Part shown: positions 1 to 10,038 of the stretch, one piece after another | Layout: the number at the start of each line of letters is the position of its first letter | Position numbering within the stretch: the stretch's first letter is position 1 | DNA from: Sabethes cyaneus | Taxonomy: Eukaryota > Arthropoda > Insecta > Diptera > Culicidae | Direction of reading: 5' to 3' | NCBI RefSeq assembly: GCF_943734655.1 | Contig: NC_071355.1 | Coordinates: forward strand, 236,310,027 to 236,374,026 | Length of the DNA: 64,000 bases | Translations under genes and position numbers: made by a program | Notes under the pieces: model-generated | The model's input: the letters and a program-made list of their open reading frames with translations, nothing else | The model's database searches: none | Told to the model about the DNA's origin: nothing

Positions 1-290
1 GGTACGCAACGACAAAATAATACAGGATTTGAACGGTGTAGTTTTTTTTCCTCTTTAACCAATTTTTCATCAATCTTACGCATTTGACAAGCGGCGACCG
101 ACTTAAACCAATTTAACCAACTGATCTGATAATTAGGCTAATAGGAGTTTAACAACTGCAAACACATCCTCGACTATTGGACACCTGTGCTCCTCCCGCT
201 AGTGACTTGAACAGAAAACGCAATCCGTACTTGCTTCCGCTTACCAGATTCGTGTGAAAGGCACCTCCAAAAAGGAGCCAAAACGGTTGC
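1..290 (+). promoter_or_regulatory. Distal upstream region of first CPLCW gene (type 1)
   Basis: No gene is seen here. The sequence matches the distal upstream regions of the other type-1 CPLCW genes: about 14160-14240 (+), 22060-22355 (+) and, reversed, 6131-6430. Homology between type-1 promoters therefore runs for about 400 bp, far beyond the TATA box. The window starts inside this homology block. By analogy with the other units, a minus-strand type-2 partner gene should lie just to the left, outside the window. Confidence 0.6.
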
Positions 291-296
291 TATAAA
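291..296 (+). promoter_or_regulatory. TATA box, CPLCW gene 1
   Basis: TATAAA lies 90 nt upstream of the ATG in a context (GGTTGCTATAAATTGTTGATG) shared with the three other type-1 genes. An initiator-like CATAATC follows about 30 nt downstream. Confidence 0.75.
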
Positions 297-380
297 TTGT
301 TGATGTTTCGTCGAATTTAAACATAATCTTACCAACGTTCAACTAGTCAACTTGCCTAGCTCAGCCTCTAAGAAGTAATC

Positions 381-885
381 ATGAAGGTAGAATTTTAATT
401 GACTTATAACTTGAATGTTCAATTTAACTTAAACATGTTGATTTTCATAGTGTTTCGCAGCTGCAGTCATGGTTGCCTTCATGGCAGTTGCCGCCAAAGG
501 ATCGTACGCCCCAGCGGTCTACGCTGGTCATCACGGATACGCTGTGGCTCCGGTGGTAACCTACGCTGCCCACCATGGAGGACCAACGGTCGTTCAGTCC
601 AACGATCAACATAGCTGGGCCTATGCCAATGCTTACAACAATCACTGGGGTTATGCACCGACCGCCGTTGCCTACAACAGCTGGGATGGTCATTATGCTC
701 CAGCCGTAGCTTACCAGGGTGCTCACTGGAACCACTGGGATGGTCATGTTGCCGCTCCAGTTGCTGTTCAGCATGCCGCTTCCTATGTTGCCGCTAACCG
801 TGGTGCTGTGCACAAGGCTCCTCTGGTTGGACACGCCGTCAACCAGAAGTCACTGAACCTGGCTCCAGCTCCCGGAACCTGGTAA
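381..885 (+). CDS. CPLCW-like cuticular protein 1 (type 1), two exons
   Basis: The coding sequence is join(381..386, 451..885). Exon 1 encodes only Met-Lys, the 64-nt intron runs GTAG...TTCATAG, and exon 2 starts TGT TTC GCA. The 146-residue product begins MKCFAAAVMVAFMAVAAKG, a signal peptide likely cut near AKG/S. The mature part is rich in A, H, Y, G and V. It carries a TVVQSN motif, six Trp (SWAY, HWGY, SWDG, HWNHW and the last residue) and a C-terminal block AANRGAVHKAPLVGH...APAPGTW. From memory, that tail defines the CPLCG/CPLCW low-complexity cuticle families, and the Trp content fits CPLCW, reported from mosquitoes only. The likely role is an extracellular structural protein of the cuticle. 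It lacks one residue present in the other type-1 copies (HWGYAP instead of HWGYGAP). A poly(A) signal AATAAA lies at 972-977. The in-frame ATG at 469 is internal to the signal peptide and is not the likely start. Confidence 0.9.
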
Positions 886-1476
886 AGCAGATAGGGTATT
901 GATTGGCTCTCCTTGTAAATACGTATGGATGTGTGATACTGATCGGAATGAGTTGAATAATTTTATTTAAAAATAAACCAATTGAACTTCAAAGATATAA
1001 ATATTAGAGTATTTTTTATAGCATTCAAAAAAAATCAAAACTGAAACGCCTTCCCTGATATTTCGTCAGGAGCCAAAGATTGCGTATAATCCATGAGCCA
1101 TACCTTGGTTACCTATTACTTCACGTAAAGAAACTAATGCCGTGGATTGACGATTGAAATGGAATTACCACGTCATGGACAAAATACTTTGTATTTCTTT
1201 TTAAAAACTGAGCAATGCAACAAGTTCTCTAAATTTTTAAATAAATATGTAGATAAAACGCGACATTCAACTTATGCCACGAAACCCTGGGGATCGCGAT
1301 TGCAGCTCCGGAAGAAAACATAGACCGTACGGAATGCTTTCGGAAAATACAGAACAGGATTGGACAACATCCAAACGACGAGTTTGGTTTTCAAGATCGT
1401 TGCCAGTGCGGACAAATGCACGCACGTTTAATAAAGAATTATTTAAATTTTCGTGAAGATATACTTGAAATTTCTT
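886..1476 (+). other. 3' flank shared by CPLCW genes 1, 3 and 5
   Basis: This stretch holds the 3' UTR and then about 500 bp of flank homologous to 7508-8080 and 14839-15410. It was duplicated with the genes. It includes a 60-codon open frame (1274-1456) that stays open in all three copies, although the copy at 15221 has ACG in place of the start codon. I see no proven gene here. Confidence 0.6.
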
Positions 1477-2090
1477 GGCCGTTGATGGTGCCAGTCGTTA
1501 TGTACGACCGCACCACCAGCTTGCCTGCGACACCAAGTACTTTTTGGAAAATTTGGCGACTTTCTTTTTCCGACACTTCTCTGGAACATCTAGACGGGAC
1601 TTGCCGACGAAAAACTCCCGGCCACTTTAATGTAGTACGTCTTGTCGTCCATTACGATGCATTTCGGCTGCATCAACCACTCGCGGTACAGCTTTTTGGC
1701 ACGAGATTTGGTCTCCGTATTCTGTCTATCGGTTCGGTTAGGCGCTTTCCTTACCTTGAAGACATGACCCCTGTCCCGCTTCATTGTCTGCTGGACAAAC
1801 CATCCGCAAGAATGGACCTTTTGGCTACGTCCCGAAACGAAAGGTTCGGAATGTGCTTGAAATAATCTCTCACCTTCCTTGCCTTCTCTGGGCTTCTCGG
1901 GGTCGGTCGTCTTCGCTTTTCTTCTGCTGCCAGCTCGCCGCTGGGTTATCTAGGGTCATCCGCTGGGTCGGTTACCAACTGTTTCGCGATCTACCTGTGG
2001 GACTGACCTGGATTTTCCACGACACTCCCATAATTTTTTGTCGAAGCACTTCTTGCTTGGAAGCCGTCTCGATCTCGATAACCAATTGAC
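1477..2090 (-). mobile_element. Tc1/mariner transposase remnant
   Basis: The minus strand encodes fragments of a mariner-type transposase in several frames. They include RKAPNRTDRQN, a Lys/Arg-rich stretch, YREWL and IVMDDKTY, the last resembling the region around the first catalytic Asp. Nucleotide similarity to 16080-16650 is clear: both share a long stretch around TTTTGGCTACGTCCCGAA. The reading frame is broken by stops and shifts and it is not functional. It interrupts the paralogous 3' flank, which continues intact in the copies downstream of CPLCW genes 3 and 5. Confidence 0.65.
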
Positions 2091-2655
2091 AGATTGTTAG
2101 GAAATTTCGCACATGTAAACATTAAACTCTAATCTAGTTTCACCGAAAATGTCATCAATTTTTACCCATGCCATAAACAGTTATACACAAAATGTAGCGT
2201 TTTTTTTTTCGAGTACATTCTCTATGGAAGCTTAGGAATATAACAGAACGGACCATATTCGGACGTGACGGAACAGGATTGGATAGCATAAAAACAACCA
2301 GCTTGCTATTTGAGTTTCGTTAGTCCAGCAAGAGGTAACTCTCACTCGGTTTGTTTACAGATTGGGCTTGGGTTCTTTACAATTGTTAGCATTCAAATGC
2401 TAATCACGCGTTGTAACCTAAATAGAAGTAGTTCAAACGTGGAATCCGAGCGACAGAGCTGCCAAATATTTTTAATTCAATTTGATCCCAAAATATCCAA
2501 ACTCATCGGGCTTTCCAGATTTTTGACATAGGACTACGGCTTTGTTTACTATACCGGGTACCTTTGTGAAAACGAAAAATAGAAGTGTAACGTTTGAATG
2601 AAAGATTTCAAATGCTAATAGCTACTATACTAATGAGCGTAACATAGTACAGGTA
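2091..2655. other. Intergenic, no gene seen
   Basis: AT-rich sequence with no supported gene. Positions 2228-2300 weakly echo the AACAGGATTGGA segment of the shared CPLCW 3' flank near 1350, which suggests decayed duplicate material. Confidence 0.4.
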
Positions 2656-2963
2656 TACCTCGATAATACGTACACCTTTGCTTTGTTTAGCGTACGTATT
2701 ACCAAAATATACGTACTATAGAATCACAATTTTTGGCTTTGAAGCATTGTTGTATTATGCTTAATATTGCATGAAATTTGCAAATGTTTATATACTATTG
2801 AATAAATATATATCTTAGTGGTATTGATTTAATATAGCAGTTAATTTTTGTTTTTTTTTTAAATCAAAGATTTTACCCTTTGTGAAACTTGGAATGAAAC
2901 AAATAAAATGTTGCTGGAAAATGTACGTACTATCGAGGCAAAATGTACGTATTATGCAGGGTA
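2656..2963. mobile_element. Small MITE-like element with GTACGTA-rich ends
   Basis: The left end (TACCTCGATAATACGTACA) and the reverse complement of the right end (TACCCTGCATAATACGTACA) match over about 20 bp with few differences. Additional GTACGTA motifs lie just inside both ends. The element is about 308 bp with no coding capacity. The TA dinucleotide at both edges would fit a Tc1/mariner-type non-autonomous element. Confidence 0.5.
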
Positions 2964-3147
2964 AGCCGCAAACGAATTGAAGAAGGTTAAATGAAATTTT
3001 CTCGATCAAGTTGGGCAAGCATTCATAATAGAAAATAACTTATCTCGCTAATAGTTTTAGTTAGTCGTACCTAAAACGTAACGCCAAGTACAACCAAGTT
3101 TTTGTGGCACTGCAAGTCAAACTACAGCTATATAAGCTACAACAATA

Positions 3148-4361
3148 CCGCCATCCGGGGTGAGATTGTGCCACGGGGGTGATATTGTGCCAAAAACCAA
3201 AAATGTTTATTTGTGAAATTTTTTTATATCTATAGAAACTGGTGACCTAAGTTCAAAATGATGATGAACATAACATATTTATTCATAACTTAGAATGGAA
3301 CACAGATAATATTAGCAAACTATTTAGCCTAAACAGGGTTTCAAAGTTCGCGATTAAAAACACTCGGAAATAACGCTTGTTAAAAATGTCTTGCATAAAC
3401 CAAAACAAGAAATCGCATCAACTTGCTATTTTGAAGGTATATAAACTAATCATTTACAATGTATTGAAAGGTTATTATGCGTTGGATAAGTTTTGATTAC
3501 GAAAATAATATTTTTCGAAACTTTGTACTTTTCGAGCTTCACGGGGGTGAGATTGTGCCAAACCATAATAATCGATCTAATTTGTGGATTTCACATACAC
3601 AATAAAATTCGTCAATAAACACCAGTACACTCACGTTCTTTACTATTGAGCACAATATTTTGACAGATTAGATTGCATTATCCATTTTGGAGCAAACACT
3701 CTAATATAAGACAAATATATTATACCGTGTATAAACTGCCAGTTTTAAGGAGGAGGAGGGGTGGGATAGGCCACATGTTCTGCGGTCGCGGAATCTCGAA
3801 CGAAGTAATGGCTACTTTTGTTAAAAGATCAAAGGTATGCCCCCTTAGGATACATCCCTTCATATATCTCTCCCATGTTAACCCTAGAAATGCTACTGGC
3901 TATATAAAGGCTGTCCATTGACTACCAACTTAGTTTTAGTTATTTCAGACCTCTCCGGATTATTTTCGATCAAACTTTTTGTATGATGCGTTGTTTTTGG
4001 CCGACCCCCTGCCCCTAATAGTCCACTTAGTTCATGGACGGCCCCATATGGACTACTTTATACAAATATTTATGTGTATTGTTAATAAACATGCTAATAT
4101 TCACTGTTTAGGTTTTTAGCCTAACTTTATGTTTTTGGCACAATTTCACCCCCCGTAGAAGGGGTGAGATTGTGCCAAAGTTCATGCACTTCCAGTAAAA
4201 TTAGGGTCATTGTAACTAAACCATCTCTACGGTAGTTGTTAATTTAACAATTTAATATATATTGACAGGTTTGAAATCAATTTAGTTCCTAAATTGTGTG
4301 TATACTGAGCTAAAGAACAAAAATATATGCTTTTTTGGCACAATCTCGCCCCGGATGACGG
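3148..4361. mobile_element. 1.2-kb MITE with GAGATTGTGCCA terminal inverted repeats
   Basis: The left end at 3148-3173 and the right end at 4336-4361 are inverted copies of about 26 bp with two mismatches. Both contain CATCCGGGG and GAGATTGTGCCA. TA flanks both sides (3146-3147 and 4362-4363), as expected for a target-site duplication. Further copies of GGGGTGAGATTGTGCCA in both orientations lie inside at about 3175, 3541 and 4138-4180. No transposase is seen. Confidence 0.75.
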
Positions 4362-4477
4362 TATTCCATTAAACATTTTTTGCTGTTGCTGATAAAGTTG
4401 AAGGGATATTTTCAGATGAAAAAAATTAATTCTATCCTTAATTATTACTCGGTGGCCTTTAAAATTGCCGAACACTT

Positions 4478-4585
4478 CCCAGGTAACAATTTGGGTTTTA
4501 TTACACTCTTATGATGGCATTTAAGACCAAAATTGGTCATGAAAACTACCATAAGTGTACAATAAAACTTACATTGTTTCCTGGG
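4478..4585. mobile_element. Short 108-bp MITE
   Basis: CCCAGGTAACAAT at 4478-4490 is mirrored by ATTGTTTCCTGGG at 4573-4585, with one mismatch. The right half (TTGGTCATGAAAACTAC...AATAAAACTT..ATTGTT) resembles 55990-56040 and 58565-58615, so the same family probably contributed to the duplicated block there. Confidence 0.55.
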
Positions 4586-5438
4586 TTACTAGGAGCTCGA
4601 ATGCCATGATAATTATGTGCCTTTTGAAATGGCACTATGGCTCATTCACTCAGGAACAAGAAACACATAGTCCTACGTCACTCTTTCGTACAACCCTTAG
4701 GGTTGCATACCTTGTATTTTTATACATTAGAATCACTCATCGAGATATATTTGAACCGATACCAAGATACAACATTTTAGAACAAGTAATCCTCAATTTC
4801 TAATGTAAAATCAAAAGCAAAATTACACCTTGTTGAAGCAGTGAGTCGCTATGCACTATAAAATATACTTTGTGCTGTTGTGGAAGCATGTAACTTTTCC
4901 GTTTTCCGTATGAATAACTAAAGGACTATTAGCCTCATGTCTATCATGCGAGCTGAAATACATTTTACAATGCTATAATCAAATAATTAAACTATTTTAC
5001 GCCGCTTTAAATCAATACCCGTTCCCATAACTAGCATTATCAATCAAACAAAAAATTTGAAAAGCTGGCAATATTGTTAAGAAAAGCTCAGTCCCGGTCA
5101 CTTCACGTGGAATGAGTTCTAAATATTTTGTACAAAAATTATACGGCAAGTGAATACCTATTTTGTGAATCCCCCATAATAATAGAGTTCGTAAGCATAA
5201 ATTCCATAAACTCTGTAGCCATTAGGCTTATGTACTTTTTATTTGTAGAAAGAGAAATTGTTGTGAACATTGGAACATTGGAAATACACGCATGCTGAAC
5301 TATGATATCGGCAAGATTGGTTCAAAATAAAGAAAGTATACTAAACCCAAGCCACTTTAGAGTGCAACCAACTGGGGGAAATTTTTAATGTCGGCAATAC
5401 CAGAGAAAGCAGTAAATGGGTTCATTTAGTTCATTTGG
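4586..5438. other. Intergenic between convergent CPLCW genes 1 and 2, no gene seen
   Basis: AT-rich sequence with no supported coding region or RNA. AATAAA for the minus-strand CPLCW gene 2 is at 5439-5444. Confidence 0.4.
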
Positions 5439-5532
5439 TTTATTTTTAAATAAAATTATTTTACTGATCGGAATGACAGTATCACGCATCCATACATATT
5501 TACAAGGAGAGCCAATCAATACCCAATCTGCT

Positions 5533-6040
5533 TTACCAGGTTCCGGGAGCTGGAGCCAGGTTCAGCGACTTCTGGTTGACGGCGTGTCCAACCAGAGGAG
5601 CCTTGTGCACAGCACCACGGTTAGCGGCCACATAGGAAGCCGCATGCTGAACAGCAACTGGGGCAGCAACATGACCATCCCAGTGGTTCCAGTGAGCGCC
5701 CTGGTAGGCTACGGCTGGAGCATAATGACCATCCCAGCTGTTGTAGGCAACGGCAACCGGTGCACCATAACCCCAGTGGTTGTTGTAAGCATTGGCATAG
5801 GCCCAGCTATGTTGATCGTTGGACTGAACGACCGTTGGTCCTCCATGGTGGGCAGCGTAGGTTACCATGGGGGCCACGGCGTATCCGTGATGGCCGGTGT
5901 AGACCGCTGGAGCGTACGATCCTTTGGCGGCGACTGCCATGAAGGCAACCATGACTGCAGCTGCGAAACACTGTGGAAATGAGCATGTTTAAGTAAAATT
6001 GAATACCTAATTTATAAGTCAGTTAAAATTCTACCTTCAT
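5533..6040 (-). CDS. CPLCW-like cuticular protein 2 (type 1), two exons
   Basis: The coding sequence is complement(join(5533..5970, 6035..6040)). The ATG-AAG exon is followed by a 64-nt intron ending TTTCCACAG. The 147-residue protein starts MKCFAAAVMVAFMAVAAKG and keeps TVVQSN, the WDGHY and HWNHWDGHV Trp motifs and the C-terminal RGAVHKAPLVGH...GTW block. It differs from its sisters at VYTGHH (Thr for Ala) and VAPMV. The YTGHH variant is shared only with CPLCW gene 3, its head-to-head neighbour, which suggests local gene conversion. The long plus-strand open frame over this gene is an antisense shadow. The probable role is a structural cuticle component. Confidence 0.9.
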
Positions 6041-6124
6041 GATTACTTCTTAGAAGTTGTGCTAGACAAGTTGACTTGTTGAACGTTGGTAAGATTATGT
6101 TTGAATTCGATGAAACATCAACAA

Positions 6125-6130
6125 TTTATA
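6125..6130 (-). promoter_or_regulatory. TATA box, CPLCW gene 2
   Basis: Minus-strand TATAAA in the same GGTTGCTATAAATTGTTGATG context as CPLCW genes 1, 5 and 7. Confidence 0.75.
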
Positions 6131-6913
6131 GCAACCGTTTTTGGCTCCTTTTTGGAGGTGCCTTTCACACGAATCTGGTAAGCGGAAGCAAGTACGGATT
6201 GCATTTTGTGCTTAAGCCACTCGCAGGAGCAACACGGTTGTCCGATAGTTGTAGATGTGTTTACAGTTGTTAAACTCCTATTACCCTAATTATCAGATCA
6301 TTTGATCAAATTGATTTAAACCGTACGCCGCTTGTCAAATGCGTAAGATTGATGAAAAAATCAGTCAAAGAGGAGAAGAAACCACACCGTTCAAATCCTG
6401 TATTTTATTGCGTGTGTTATTTTGTCGATGCGTACCCATTAAGCCAATGGCTTTGTTACGAAAGCCAGGTTTATTTTTTGTAAAAACCGTTACTCTTGGC
6501 CTAGTAGAATATTATGTATTTAATTTGTTGCTGTGGATGTGTCGTTGACGGTACGCTTACTAAGCGTCGCTTAGAATAATAATCATTATTTAGCAACGTT
6601 AATAGTTACCTTGAACATTGACATTAACGAGAGCTATTTAAGAGGAGATTTTTATCTCGTCTAAACTATAATCGTTCTTTGGGTGCAATTAGTAACGTTT
6701 ATTTATTTTAGCTTTATGTATTCCAAATTTCGTAAGGAGATGTTTTAGTTGAAATAAAATAAAGTTTAAAATAAAACGGATAAAACAGCATGGCGTCTGC
6801 ATTCTTTTCTGCAATGGTCGAATGACAAAACGCAATGTGATTACTGCTACTTGCTAGTTTTGTGAAAGGATCCGTTCCTATCAATGATATGAGTCAACCG
6901 AAATAATTGGTAC

Positions 6914-6919
6914 TATAAA
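6914..6919 (+). promoter_or_regulatory. TATA box, CPLCW gene 3 (type-2 promoter)
   Basis: TATAAA is followed 30 nt downstream by TCATAGTC, a plausible initiator. The surrounding sequence closely matches the promoter of CPLCW gene 6 and not the type-1 promoters. Confidence 0.75.
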
Positions 6920-7001
6920 TTGACTACTTTTCGTTGAATTCAATCATAGTCTGATCAGCATTCAACTTGTTAACAACAGCTTCAACTCCAAATAGTCATC
7001 A

Positions 7002-7507
7002 TGAAGGTAGGAGAATTACGAATTAATATTGAAATCTCGGATAAGACTTAAACGAATCTGTTTCCACAGTGTATCGCAGCTACAGTCATGGTTGCCGTTT
7101 TGGCAGTCATTTCCGAAGGATCGTACGCCCCAGCGGTCTACACCGGTCATCACGGATACGCCGTGGCCCCCGTGGTAACCTATGCTGCCCACCATGGAGG
7201 ACCAACGGTCGTTCAGTCCAACGATCAACATAGCTGGGCCTATGCCAATGCTTACAACAACCACTGGGGTTATGGTGCACCGGTTGCCGTTGCCTACAAC
7301 AGCTGGGATGGTCATTATGCTCCAGCCGTAGCCTACCAGGGTGCTCACTGGAACCACTGGGATGGTCATGTTGCCGCTCCAGTTGCTATTCAGCATGCCG
7401 CTTCCTATGTTGCCGCTAACCGTGGTGCTGTGCACAAGGCTCCTCTGGTTGGACACGCCGTCAACCAGAAGTCTCTGAACCTGGCTCCAGCTCCCGGAAC
7501 CTGGTAA
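7002..7507 (+). CDS. CPLCW-like cuticular protein 3, chimeric type-2/type-1
   Basis: The coding sequence is join(7002..7007, 7070..7507) with a 62-nt intron. The product has 147 residues. The promoter, 5' UTR and signal peptide (MKCIAATVMVAVLAVISEG) are type 2, as in genes 4 and 6. From about residue 20 onward the protein is type 1: SNDQHSWAYANAYNNHWGYGAPVAVAYNS and VGHAVNQKSLNLAP, where true type-2 genes have SNDHHGWAYANNHWGYAP and VGHVVNQKSLNVAP. The 3' flank nearly matches that of gene 5. The gene looks like a recombinant or gene-conversion product with a switch near 7115-7195. The reading frame is intact, with no sign of loss of function. The probable role is cuticle structure, perhaps with type-2 timing and a type-1 product. 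Confidence 0.9.
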
Positions 7508-8082
7508 ATCAGATTAAGTATTAATGGTCTCTTTGTAAATATGTATGGATATGTGATACTGATCGGAATGAGTTAAAGTAGTTTTATTTGAAAATAAACC
7601 AATTGAATTTCAAAGATGTAAATGTTACAATATTTTTTGCGACATTCTAAAATAATCAAAACTAAAACGCCTTCCCTAATATTTTGTCAGAAGCCAAAGA
7701 TTGCGTATAATCCACGAGTCTTACCTTGGTTATCTATTACTTTACGTAAAGAAACTAATGCCGTGGATTGACGAATGAAATGGAATTACAACGTCATGGA
7801 CAAAATACTTTGTTTTTCTTTATAAAAAGTGAGCAGTGCAACAATATCTCTAAATTTCTAAATAAATATGTAGATATAACGCGACATTCATCTTATGCCA
7901 CGATACCCTGGGGAACGTGATTGCAGCTCGGGAAGAAAACATCGACCGTACGGAATGCATTCGGAAAATACAGAACAGGATTGGGCAACATCCAAACGGC
8001 GAGTTTGGTTTTCAAGATCGTTACCAGTGCGAACAAATGCACGCACGTTTAATGAAGAATCATTTGAATTTTCGTGAAGATT
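7508..8082 (+). other. 3' flank of CPLCW gene 3, duplicated with gene 5
   Basis: Contains the 3' UTR (AATAAA near 7592) and flank homologous to 14839-15410 and 886-1476, including the conserved 60-codon frame at 7895-8077. No other gene is seen. Confidence 0.6.
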
Positions 8083-8212
8083 GAAGTCGCTTTTTACGCG
8101 GTTCATTTTTTACACGAATTTCGGAATTTACGCAGTTTTTTTACGCGAATTTCGGAATTTAAGCGGTTTTGATTTACGCAGAACGTATTCTTCGCGTAAA
8201 AAGCGACTTGAG
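8083..8212. mobile_element. 130-bp MITE with AAGTCGCTTTTTACGCG inverted ends
   Basis: AAGTCGCTTTTTACGCG at 8084-8100 is repeated inverted at 8193-8209, a perfect 17 bp. The interior holds further TTACGCGAATTTCGGAATTT repeats. The paralogous flank of CPLCW gene 5 (near 15410) reads straight through this point, so the segment is an insertion that occurred after the duplication. Confidence 0.7.
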
Positions 8213-8832
8213 TGTACTTGAAATGTTTTTAAAGTATACTTGAAAATTTTATAAAAGATGGATTCGCAGTTTACATAGGTATGGGTCGTCACGTCAAGTG
8301 ACCTTTTCGGGTTTGAACCAAATATTGTCAGATTGTTCGTTTCAGATCAGCAAAACCCTAAGATTGGTACCGATTGGACGTCCCCTTGATTAATGGGAGT
8401 AATTACTCTCATTTTTTAAGAAAACACACGTTTTTGTCAAATCCTCTTATTTTCTTTTGCTTTAAGGCCCAAGGAATCCGAAAAACGTTTTTAACGGCAG
8501 TGCGGCCAAACATTGTTAAATTCGATTTAAAAACTAAATTCATAATTTTTCTCTCAATGAGTACAACTTGACTTCAAAAATTTCAACTCCGTCATATTCT
8601 AGACTTTTATAACCTAAGAATCACTCAAAACTACGAGCTGTTCTATGCCGATCCAGAGTTATAGCGATTTGAAGAAAGAAACCAGTGATTTTTCATAACT
8701 AATCGAGAGTAAAACTTCTTTTTACCTTGGACAACTTATAATCGTAAATCAACAATGCTCACTTAATTGAATAACTTTGACCAAGCTTGCTAACTACTCT
8801 GAATCATTGTTGATGCCTTAAAAATAAGTATA
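8213..8832. other. Continuation of the duplicated 3' flank
   Basis: Nearly identical to 15411-16042. No coding region is supported. The homology ends at a MITE here and at a mariner remnant in the other copy. Confidence 0.6.
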
Positions 8833-9210
8833 ACCCAGCTAGCATTTTAATATGCATAAAAAAGGTAAAAATCAGCAAGACGTACAGATATACATGCTAA
8901 ATAAATCGTATTTCATGCGCATAATTGGCATATCCGTACTATTTTGGAGGCGATAACGTGATTACGAATAATTTTGAGCATTACGACTATATAAGTATTT
9001 ATATACGATAATATCCGATTAAGCGCGAGTCGCTCCGTACTACTCTACGATTTTGTGCTGACAATCGTATGTATGTCAGTCATTATCATTATATACGACA
9101 GAAAATCAACTTGATCCCACTTTATCCAGCTTTAGTTACGATTTCGAGTTTGTTAGGAGATATTTACGATAGTTTTCGTACATTGATATACAAGTTGGTG
9201 CTAGCTGGGT
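8833..9210. mobile_element. MITE with ACCCAGCTAGCA inverted ends
   Basis: ACCCAGCTAGCA at 8833-8844 is mirrored by TGCTAGCTGGGT at 9199-9210, a perfect 12 bp. The 378-bp interior is AT-rich, with repeated ACGATTTT, TACGA and ATATACGA motifs and no coding capacity. It sits exactly where homology with the flank of CPLCW gene 5 stops. Confidence 0.6.
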
Positions 9211-10038
9211 GATAAGTATCGAACCACCAGTAACAGTATTATTTGATAAATATCAAACTTGTACCAAAATCTGCAAAAATAATGGAATAATTCGAGTTTC
9301 CACCACAACTGGTACTACCACCACTAATGGTGCGTTTACCCTATTGCAATATTGATGAAAATTTAATACGCATATGCTGCACAACTACGTAAAGTGCTGA
9401 AAATTGTTTATTTATTCTTTCGAATATTTTATTATGACCACCCTGACACCTTTGAAATGACGCCAGGTATTTACTTAATTTTTCGTATTGGTAGTTTTTT
9501 CTGCAATCAAAGGAGGAAACATTAGAATAAAATAATAAAATGAAGGTGTTTTATAGCCTCTCAAGACATGATAGGAAAAGAGCGGAAAATTAGGAAAAGG
9601 AGAATCATTGAAGCAACGCTTATTATATGTATAACATTCCTCTTTACCCAAGCTCGGGGAATCCGCAGAACGCATCAAGCCATAATGGGAGCCAATTATA
9701 ACCGGGTTCGAACCCATCTTCCCCTCCTGACCATGTTGATTGCAAATATTGGTGAAATCTCGTCCGCTGTGGTTCAAAAGTTCAAAAAATCCTTTATATG
9801 CAGAATACACAGCACGACCATTAAACTATTCTTTTCAACTTGTCAAAACCCCTAATGCAGCGTCGTAGCGTGCAGTTGGCCAGACTGACCCCCGCCAAGG
9901 GCACTAGCTCTAGCGGGTACCAAAAATAAGACACTCTCGAATGATGCGAAGTACTGGATATAGGAAGTTATACGAATCTTATATGACAGTCTAATTCCAT
10001 AAAAAAACACAATAAACTTCGAAGGAGCACTGATTTAA
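9211..10038. other. Intergenic, no gene seen
   Basis: No coding or RNA feature can be supported. Open frames at 9475-9855 on both strands have no recognisable composition or motif. Confidence 0.35.

Larger units (their letters stand above)
6041..7001. promoter_or_regulatory. Divergent intergenic region of CPLCW pair 2/3
   Basis: This 961-bp region separates two head-to-head genes. The left half is a type-1 promoter (homologous to 1-380, 14000-14331 and 22060-22448). The right half is a type-2 promoter (homologous to the regions upstream of genes 4 and 6). A GTGTCGTTGACGG stretch near 6538 has reversed counterparts near 13816 and 21909, so the centre of the unit is conserved too. No gene is seen inside. 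Confidence 0.65.

Noticed and set aside
445..834. Long antisense open frames over the CPLCW genes (also at 5416-5982, 7016-7456, 13043-13429, 14389-14787, 22507-23058)
   Set aside because: They are conserved only because the sense codons used here rarely produce antisense stops. They have no signal peptide, splice or promoter of their own and follow the sense gene in every copy.
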